Shown: piece by piece, positions 6,034-11,503 of the stretch
Layout of the letters: every line of letters begins with the position of its first letter
Numbering within the stretch: the first letter of the stretch is position 1
NCBI GenBank assembly: GCA_014896635.1
Contig: JADBKA010000147.1
Coordinates: forward strand, 1-11,503
DNA length: 11,503 nucleotides
Direction: 5' to 3'
Origin: Ktedonobacteraceae bacterium
GTDB taxonomy: Bacteria > Chloroflexota > Ktedonobacteria > Ktedonobacterales > Ktedonobacteraceae
The notes under the pieces: model-generated
Told to the model about the DNA's origin: nothing
Databases searched by the model: none
The model's input: only the letters and a program-made list of their open reading frames with translations
Position numbers and translations under genes: made by a program

Positions 6034-8346
6034 TTAGCTCAGGAGAGCCTCGAACTGCGCGCGATCAAGTTGCTCATGCTCAAGGAGGGCAGCAGCCAGG
6101 CGAGCGAGCTGGTCATAATGCCTGGTGAGAATGCTGCGCGCCATCTCACGGCCTTCGTTGAGAATACGCTGGACTTCTGCATCAATCAGAACGCTCAAAG
6201 GAACGCTGGACCGGCTACGTGGCGCTGGCGCAGTCTGAGAAAAGAGCAGACGGCGCGCTGGAACATCGCCATTCAGGCAAAGTTGACCATCAGCATTGTA
6301 TACCAGCGAACGCGCCTGCGCCGGTAAATCGTCCGCATCAATGCGACGCAGGCTGAGCGCATACGCTTCTTCTGCCTGATGATCGGCAAAGACCACTCCT
6401 ACTTGCTCGCTCATTCCCCAGCGCGTGACCATGCGCCGCGCAAGATCCGTCACCACTTGCAGGTCATTCTCCGCTCCGGTCGTGACACGTTCAGGACCAA
6501 AAGTTAATTCTTCGGCCACACGGCCACCCAGGCCAACGGCTATGCGCGTCATCAGTGTCTCGCGGCTGTAATTATAGCGATCTTCTTCGGCAGTAAACTG
6601 TGTTACGCCGAGACTTTGTCCTCGTGGGAGAATAGTGACGCGGTTGACAGTATCGGCTTCGGGCAGGTGATAGGCAACAAGCGCATGGCCACCTTCGTGA
6701 TAGGCAATGATACGACGCTCTTTCTCACTCATGACAAGAGGACGCAGCGCACCAAGCTGTATGCGCGCCAGCGCCTGCTCGAAGCAATCATGCGTGACAT
6801 GCTCCAGATCTTTGCGCGCTGCCAGCAAAGCGGCTTCATTGACCAGATTCGCCAGGTCCGCGCCACTCATACCCGGCGTCATGCGCGAGAGACGCTCCAG
6901 GCTGACATCATCGTGCAGCGGCACCTTGCGTGTATGCACGCGCAGAATCGCCTCACGGCCAGCGCGATCTGGCAATGAGACAGTGATACGCCTGTCAAAA
7001 CGGCCAGGACGCAGAAGAGCTTTGTCCAGAATATCGACGCGGTTTGTCGCTGCCAGCACAACGACCGCTTTGCGTGGATCGAACCCGTCCAGCTCAACAA
7101 GCAACTGGTTGAGCGTCTGGTCACGCTCATCGTTACTATTGACGCGCAGCGAGCGTTTGCGCCCTACAGCATCCAGCTCGTCGATGAATACAACGCAAGG
7201 AGATGCCTGGCGCGCCTGGTTGAAGAGATCGCGCACACGACTGGCGCCCACACCAACGAACATTTCGACAAATTCAGAAGCGCTCATGCTGAAGAAAGGC
7301 ACACCGGCCTCGCCGGCCACCGCCTTTGCCAGCAGAGTTTTTCCCGTCCCCGGCGGGCCAATCAGCAGAGCGCCGCGCGGTATGCGAGCGCCCAGACGAT
7401 CATACCGCTCAGGATTGCGTAGAAACTCGACAATCTCTTCTAGCTCCACCCGTACCTCGTCGATACCGGCCACATCCGCAAATGTGACAGGCGGTTCAGT
7501 GCTGATACGAGAAGTAGATGGCCTGGCGGCCCGGCCGGTGGGAGAGAATGGCCTGTGACCTGTTCCCGGTTGAGCGGCAGACTTCTGCATCTCCGGCCCG
7601 GAACGGACAGAGTTTGCCTCTTTTATCCTCTCAAAACGGCGAACGCGACTCTTGCCCATCTGGGTAATACGATCATCCAGTGAGCGCGCCGAACGGGAAG
7701 AGTTGCGCGCAGAGAAGAAAACGAGCAGCAGAACACCCAGGAACAGAAAAGGCAAAAACCTCCACAGGAGTGCCAGCCAGTTCCCGTTCTGCGACACCGG
7801 CAGGGTTGTAACTTGTACATGTTTGCTGAGCAACAGAGGCATCAGCGTTGTATCGTTTGCCGGAATACGTGTATAGACGGCGCGCGCCGGATCAAAAGCA
7901 GGCGCTCCCGCCTGGCTGCTCATTGTTCCCGTATCACTGGCACGTACATAACGGGTCCAGGCGATATAATCCGCATCCCCCTTTCCTTGCTGAACCGGTT
8001 GAGTTGTCTGAGCATGTTTCTCCCCCGGCGCTTCAACCAGCAGGGCAAAAACTTCTTGACCGCGTAAAGCTACCGCCTTCACATTCCCACTCTGCACATG
8101 GCTGAGCAGAGTGCTATAGTCAATCGCTGTCTCCCCGGCAGGAGTTGTATTAAATGCCGGTGGCTGAAACAGGCTAAAAATGCCAAACAGCAGCACGATA
8201 GCAGACAGCAACAGTACGCTCGTCAATAACGGGCTTTTATTGGTCTGAAAAAAGTTTAGAATTTTTTTCGCTGGTTTTACTCTCGACGGTTGCCATCGCC
8301 GCCAGAAAGCCTCTGTTCTCTTGCGGCGATCCCCTTTGTCATCCAT
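6034..8346 (-). CDS. ftsH: ATP-dependent zinc metalloprotease FtsH (divergent)
   Basis: This is a 770-residue membrane-anchored AAA+ protease that would extract and degrade membrane and cytoplasmic proteins. Residues count from ATG 8346. Membrane segments lie at about 38-60 and 188-213, around an extracytoplasmic domain of about 127 residues. The AAA module has Walker A GPPGTGKT (330-337), Walker B VVFIDELDA (385-393) and the second region of homology ATNRVDILD...RPGRFDRR (about 433-453). The zinc site is HEGGH (550-554, usually HEAGH), and the third ligand is likely Asp628 in GAENDLQ. Odd points are a long basic N-terminus, a linker of about 70 residues between TM2 and the AAA domain, and an enlarged segment at about 655-720 in the protease domain. 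ATG 8346 was chosen because GAGGTG lies 6 bp upstream; the in-frame GTG at 8355 is part of that site. No operon partner is apparent. Confidence 0.95.
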   Translation of the reverse strand: MDDKGDRRKRTEAFWRRWQPSRVKPAKKILNFFQTNKSPLLTSVLLLSAIVLLFGIFSLFQPPAFNTTPAGETAIDYSTLLSHVQSGNVKAVALRGQEVFALLVEAPGEKHAQTTQPVQQGKGDADYIAWTRYVRASDTGTMSSQAGAPAFDPARAVYTRIPANDTTLMPLLLSKHVQVTTLPVSQNGNWLALLWRFLPFLFLGVLLLVFFSARNSSRSARSLDDRITQMGKSRVRRFERIKEANSVRSGPEMQKSAAQPGTGHRPFSPTGRAARPSTSRISTEPPVTFADVAGIDEVRVELEEIVEFLRNPERYDRLGARIPRGALLIGPPGTGKTLLAKAVAGEAGVPFFSMSASEFVEMFVGVGASRVRDLFNQARQASPCVVFIDELDAVGRKRSLRVNSNDERDQTLNQLLVELDGFDPRKAVVVLAATNRVDILDKALLRPGRFDRRITVSLPDRAGREAILRVHTRKVPLHDDVSLERLSRMTPGMSGADLANLVNEAALLAARKDLEHVTHDCFEQALARIQLGALRPLVMSEKERRIIAYHEGGHALVAYHLPEADTVNRVTILPRGQSLGVTQFTAEEDRYNYSRETLMTRIAVGLGGRVAEELTFGPERVTTGAENDLQVVTDLARRMVTRWGMSEQVGVVFADHQAEEAYALSLRRIDADDLPAQARSLVYNADGQLCLNGDVPARRLLFSQTAPAPRSRSSVPLSVLIDAEVQRILNEGREMARSILTRHYDQLARLAAALLEHEQLDRAQFEALLS

Positions 8347-8398
8347 GCAATTCACCTCGCCAGAAAAGCGGCCTCACAGCTATCAGTTCCGTGAGCCG

Positions 8399-8407
8399 GT
8401 TATACCA
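8399..8407 (-). promoter_or_regulatory. Candidate proximal extended -10 promoter of ftsH
   Basis: The minus strand reads TGGTATAAC, an extended -10 motif about 50 bp upstream of the ftsH ATG. This would give a leader of about 45 nt. No clear -35 is visible. Inferred from motif only. Confidence 0.4.
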
Positions 8408-8410
8408 ATG

Positions 8411-8742
8411 ACATGCAAAATGATCTTTTCTCCCGCAAATAACTACGGGCAAAGATTCCTGAATAACTGGATAGATGATGAAACAGGTGCATCCTGCATA
8501 GATAACCCAGGGATAGTTTACCGCTCCCGCTATGTGGACGTCGTGTACCCGGTACTTTCTTCTTATAACATAGTATACCACTACATTTCCATACTGCTCA
8601 GTGTCTCCGGGTAGAGCAGGCTCACAGTCCCCCCTGCTCCCAAAAGAAGACGCGGAAGCTCTCTGTTTATGGAGTATCGATTCTTCTTCCCTACTATTAG
8701 TACGTCACACACGCTCTTTCAGATTACGCCGCTATCATCGCC
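8411..8742. other. Intergenic region between ftsH and the truncated permease
   Basis: No convincing gene is seen in this part of the roughly 425-bp gap. It holds a distal promoter candidate for ftsH, an 11-bp palindrome GTACCCGGTAC at 8545-8555, and otherwise mixed sequence without a recognisable RNA gene. Confidence 0.5.
8572..8580 (-). promoter_or_regulatory. Candidate distal extended -10 promoter of ftsH
   Basis: The minus strand reads TGGTATACT, an extended -10 motif about 225 bp upstream of the ftsH ATG. If used, transcription would start near 8565 and the palindrome GTACCCGGTAC (8545-8555) would fall just inside the transcript. Inferred from motif only. Confidence 0.35.
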
Positions 8743-8768
8743 TGCTTGCTGGAGAATACCAGCAAGCA
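8743..8768 (-). terminator. Hairpin just after the permease gene
   Basis: A perfect 10-bp stem (TGCTTGCTGG and CCAGCAAGCA) encloses a 6-nt loop and begins 4 bp after the permease stop codon. The position and strength suggest a transcription terminator or 3' stabiliser for the ABC transporter transcript. No T-run follows on the minus strand, so intrinsic termination is not certain. Confidence 0.55.
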
Positions 8769-8772
8769 CAGA

Positions 8773-9603
8773 TCAGTCCTTAGCACGGGGATCAAAAGCG
8801 TCCCGCAATCCATCACCAATAAACGAGATAGCAAGCACGATAATGGTGAGCACCAGCGTCGGAAACAGGGTATTCCAGGGATGTATCTCCAGCGTATCGG
8901 CCCCATCGGCAACCATCAGACCAAGACTCGAACCCGGCGGCCTGACTCCCAGGCCCAGCAGGCTAAGACCAGCTTCGCCAATAATCGTGCCGGCCACATT
9001 GGGCGTCGAGGCAATAAACACAATGCTGAACAGATTCGGAATAATATGGCGCAGAATGATGCGCCTGTCACTGATGCCGGCAGTACGCGCTGCCTCGATA
9101 AACTGCTGTCCCTTGAGCTGGAGCGTCTGGCCGCGCACATAGCGCGCCATCAACGGCCAGGCCACCAGCGTCAGCGCCAGCGAGACGATTACCAGCGGCG
9201 CATTACCGCTGCCTAAAAACGCGCCAATCACCGGCAGCCTGGCGAAATAATCAGTGGTCGTAGGACCAAAGATGCCAGTGAGCAGAATAGCGAACAATAA
9301 GCCGGGAAAGGCGAAAATGAGATCTGTAAAACGTGCCAGAATCACATCAATCCATCCCCCATAATAACCGGCCAGCACACCAATCGTGACACCCAGGCAA
9401 ATATTTACAACCTCGACGAGAAACGCTACAGTCAGTGAAACGAGCAGTCCCTGCATTAAATGCACCAGCAAATCACGACCGAGAGCATCAGTGCCAAGCC
9501 AGTATTGTGCTGATGGCCCCTCATTCTGCCTGGTCAGTTCCTGATGATCATGGCTGTGATAAATTTCCGGGCCGATAAGCCCGCTTAAATCACTCTGATA
9601 CAT
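8773..9603 (-). CDS. ABC transporter permease, OppC/DppC family, N-terminally truncated
   Basis: This is the integral-membrane subunit of a peptide/nickel-type ABC importer, 276 residues from ATG 9603. WLGTDALGRDLL (35-46) is the family's signature ahead of the core. The membrane core follows with about five hydrophobic segments. The EAA loop that contacts the ATPase is QFIEAARTAGISDRRIILRHIIPN (about 167-190), given here as key residues E170-A171-A172 and G176. The C-terminus, FIGDGLRDAFDPR, is typical. Family members normally carry a further N-terminal cytoplasmic part and first membrane helix, which are absent. In the same frame upstream of the ATG the sequence reads QLLGPPIYKHIGG, so homology may extend to about 9640. 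The ATG overlaps the end of the substrate-binding-protein frame by 19 bp. No OppB/DppB partner or ATPase gene is in the window, so the product is unlikely to work alone. Confidence 0.85.
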   Translation of the reverse strand: MYQSDLSGLIGPEIYHSHDHQELTRQNEGPSAQYWLGTDALGRDLLVHLMQGLLVSLTVAFLVEVVNICLGVTIGVLAGYYGGWIDVILARFTDLIFAFPGLLFAILLTGIFGPTTTDYFARLPVIGAFLGSGNAPLVIVSLALTLVAWPLMARYVRGQTLQLKGQQFIEAARTAGISDRRIILRHIIPNLFSIVFIASTPNVAGTIIGEAGLSLLGLGVRPPGSSLGLMVADGADTLEIHPWNTLFPTLVLTIIVLAISFIGDGLRDAFDPRAKD

Positions 9604-9660
9604 TCCCCCGATATGCTTATAAATCGGCGGACCAAGTAGCTGACAGTGTAAGCCAGCGAG
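9585..9660 (-). other. Probable deletion junction inside an ABC transporter operon
   Basis: Here the substrate-binding-protein frame leaves family-like sequence (after about LSLAYTV) and stops at 9585, while the permease frame enters already past its first membrane helix. Missing from between them are the rest of the binding protein, the whole OppB/DppB gene and the start of OppC/DppC. From typical family sizes this is roughly 1.5 kb; that size is inferred. No insertion sequence or obvious long repeat marks the site. An assembly error is an alternative explanation. Confidence 0.6.
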
Positions 9661-10856
9661 AGCGGGGGAAGCTTATCAACACTGCCATAGCCCGCTTCCT
9701 GCAAGCCTTCCTGGAACAACTGTTTCGCCTTCGCCTGATCGCCGGCCAGACTGGTGACACCTGTCGGCCCCGTCAGGTTTTCATTGTAGCCGGCCATACC
9801 TTTGAGCACAATGTGATTGCGGGGGATAGATGCATTACCGATAATGCGCTTTGCGATCAGCTCTTTGTCGATGGCGAGCGCAAACGCCTGGCGAATTTTG
9901 ATGTTGTCGAAAGGTTTCGCCAGGTAATTCAGACCGATGTAGTTAGTTGTCAAAGAGGGGATAGACTGGAAACCGGCTTGCTTGCTTGCGAATTCGATCT
10001 GACTGGGTGGCACGAGAGCAATATCGTACTGGCCGGCCCTGAGGGCCCTGTAGTTGCTATCCCGATCACCGGCGATGATGTACTGGATTTTCTGAAGTTT
10101 GGGCTTCGGCCCGTAGTAGTTGGGATTGGGGACCAGCACCAGGCCGGTCGTATGGCTGTAGCTCTCCACCTTGAACGGTCCGGCGCCACCACCTTCGTTG
10201 AGATGATCAGTCCACTTGTCGCCATACTGTTCGATCAGCTTCCTCTGGACCACATAGGAAGTGGGATAGGTCAGTGCTTGCAAGAAATAGGCGGCAGGTT
10301 TACTGAGCACAATGGAGATGGTCGAGGGATCTTTAACGATCAGGCTATCCCCTATCAGCGTCGGGATCTTCCCCGAAGTGATCTTGTCGAAATCCTTGAG
10401 CATGTTGAGATAAGTTCGTACATTGGATTTCGTCGCAGGTGAGACGGCGCGATTAATGCTGTAGGCCACATCGTCAGCGGTCAGAGGTGAGCCATCGCTG
10501 AACTTGAGGTTCGGTTTGAGCTTGAAGGTGTAAGTCAGGCCATCCGCCGATACCTCGTGGGATGCGGCGAGTTGATCGCCAACCGTGCCATCAGCTTTCA
10601 GCCCGACCAGGCCCGTGAAGATGATATTCATGGGTTCGCCCGTCAGCGCCGTCAACGCCGGGTCCAGCGTGGCGAAGTCGCCACCCTCCGCCGGCATGCG
10701 CACAATCTGTTTATCCGGCGGAGCAGCTACTGGCTGGTTTCCCGTGTTCTTGCCAGCAGGGAGCGGGTTACCGCTTCCGCATGCAGCAAGAACGATGGCA
10801 CAGCAACAGACGATGACAGACAATCGGGTGAAACCAGGAACGGTTTTCAGTCGCAT
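9585..10856 (-). pseudogene. Peptide/nickel-type ABC substrate-binding lipoprotein, C-terminally truncated
   Basis: This is a family 5 (SBP_bac_5, OppA/DppA-like) extracytoplasmic binding protein. ATG 10856 was chosen because AAAGGA lies about 9 bp upstream and it gives a classic lipoprotein signal, MRLKTVPGFTRLSVIV, ending in the lipobox VLAAC with Cys26. Upstream in-frame codons to 10949 add an unlikely 31-residue leader. Family features include LDPALTALTGEPMNI, VSADGLTYTFKLKPNLKFSDG, LTADDVAYSINR, GAGPFKVESY, NPNYYGPKPKL and IRQAFALAIDKELI. The frame ends after 423 residues with an unfamiliar tail (about SYLVRRFISISGECIRVI), whereas members usually reach 500-600 residues. The missing part includes the end of the second lobe, so ligand binding is probably lost. 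A truncated permease follows directly, consistent with an internal deletion. Confidence 0.82.
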
Positions 10857-11240
10857 GTGGACTTTTCCTTTCGTCGTAGTAAGAAATAAATGCGATATGA
10901 CAGGGTAGTAGAAAGCAGAAGTGTGAGGAGCATCAAAGAAGAGGCACATCTCGTATGGCCGATAAGAATGTTCACCGATGTTCGCCTATGGCTACCCCGG
11001 CGCTCCGGGACTTTTGACAACTACGCTGTCTATCAGATTGGCACTGCAATATTCTCTATCAAGTATACTCTGCTTACCGAACAAATATGATGAGGATACT
11101 TCCTTATTTTTCTCCCTACGGAATTGTCCCTGGCATACTACCAGGTTCCAGGCAGGGGAGAATAAGCCGGGGAAGCGCGAATTCTGCCATAGTAGGGAAT
11201 CTTCCCAGCCATCAGGAAATGCGTCCCCGGTCCCGCTGTA
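10857..11240. other. Intergenic region between the binding-protein gene and the CBS-domain gene
   Basis: About 384 bp without a convincing gene. A TATACT on the minus strand (11062-11067) is a weak promoter candidate for the binding-protein gene, with no good -35 or TGn. A 7-bp inverted repeat (TCCCTAC 11113-11119, GTAGGGA 11192-11198) encloses a smaller CCTGG/CCAGG hairpin at about 11129-11145 and may be part of a structured 3' end for the CBS gene. Confidence 0.4.
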
Positions 11241-11503
11241 TTACTGGCCGATCTCTTCTTTCTCCGTTGAAGTTGTCCCAGGCTGGTGCAGGCCAAGACT
11301 ACTGCGTATCTCTAGGGAGCGCAGCACGGCATCGCGGCTCAAGACGCCGAGCAGCCGTCCGTCCTGTACCACCGGAAGCTGGTTGACATCCTGCGTGTTC
11401 ATCAGAGGCAGCACTTCCTTGAGCGTCTGCTGTGGCGAGACGACATGCAATTTCTCGACCGGCACCATCGCCAGGCCAACAGGCGTCTGTGCCCACTCCT
11501 CAA
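11241..11503 (-). CDS. CBS-domain protein C-terminus, probably a site-2 protease (M50) family member, partial
   Basis: This is the last 86 residues of a protein whose frame is open to the right edge of the window. It reads EEWAQTPVGLAM, then VPVEKLHVVSPQQTLKEVL, LMNTQDVNQLPVVQDGRL and LGVLSRDAVLRSLEIRSSL, which is a CBS repeat with the typical hydrophobic pattern and the LPVV-DG-L-G turn. A short polar tail (GTTSTEKEEIGQ) ends the protein. From memory of the family, this arrangement of W-x-x-TPVG followed by a CBS half matches the C-terminus of membrane-embedded M50 (Rip/SpoIVFB-type) metalloproteases with CBS pairs. The catalytic HExxH would lie outside the window, so that assignment is inference. 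Other CBS proteins remain possible. Confidence 0.75.
   Translation of the reverse strand, partial: EEWAQTPVGLAMVPVEKLHVVSPQQTLKEVLPLMNTQDVNQLPVVQDGRLLGVLSRDAVLRSLEIRSSLGLHQPGTTSTEKEEIGQ

Noticed and set aside
6707..7558. A 283-codon frame antisense to ftsH
   Set aside because: It is a Ser/Arg-rich shadow of the ftsH coding strand with no recognisable fold.
8339..8581. An 80-codon minus-strand frame upstream of ftsH
   Set aside because: It begins inside a promoter-like motif, has no ribosome-binding site or recognisable domain, and runs into the ftsH start; most likely chance.
9813..10442. A 209-codon frame antisense to the binding protein
   Set aside because: It overlaps a clear SBP_bac_5 coding region and shows no family motifs or ribosome-binding site.
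1..11503. CRISPR array, tRNA or rRNA
   Set aside because: No regularly spaced repeats, cloverleaf-like sequence or rRNA-like sequence was seen on either strand.

Overview
The window looks like chromosomal DNA from a bacterium with mid-50s %GC and a soil lifestyle. The gene mix best fits Chloroflexota, possibly Ktedonobacteria. It includes a GH57 glucanotransferase with DUF1925/DUF1926-type regions, a CAP-domain lipoprotein with a Pro/Thr linker, a divergent FtsH, a PP2C phosphatase, and what looks like the CBS tail of a site-2 protease. The taxon is inferred from gene content only. No rRNA, tRNA, transposase, integrase or CRISPR array was seen.

Layout. (1) 1-451, minus: N-terminal 150 residues of a response regulator that runs off the left edge. 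It is divergent from the next operon, and a candidate extended -10 promoter lies on each strand of the shared gap. (2) 646-3597, plus: a GH57 4-alpha-glucanotransferase/amylase gene followed 21 bp later by a class I glutamine amidotransferase gene, probably one operon. (3) 3811-4812, plus: a soluble PP2C-type Ser/Thr phosphatase. (4) 5078-5818, plus: a secreted CAP/SCP-domain lipoprotein that probably starts at TTG. (5) 5900-6017: two diverged copies of a GC-rich double-hairpin element between convergent genes. (6) 6034-8346, minus: an ftsH-like membrane AAA protease with unusual insertions. (7) 8773-10856, minus: remnants of a peptide/nickel-type ABC transporter. A substrate-binding lipoprotein cut short at its C-terminus abuts and overlaps an OppC/DppC-type permease that lacks its N-terminal membrane segment, and the OppB/DppB permease expected between them is missing. 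(8) 11241-11503, minus: the C-terminal CBS domain of a protein that runs off the right edge.

How the genes relate. There is no single pathway. GH57 points to alpha-glucan (glycogen or maltodextrin) remodelling. The response regulator, PP2C phosphatase and FtsH are regulatory or quality-control functions, and the CAP protein is an envelope protein. The clearest anomaly is the apparent internal deletion in the ABC transporter operon. The tandem hairpin repeat is the clearest non-coding structure. Candidate extended -10 motifs (TGnTATAnT-like) recur upstream of the response regulator, GH57, PP2C and ftsH genes. I found no convincing undescribed multi-gene system here.
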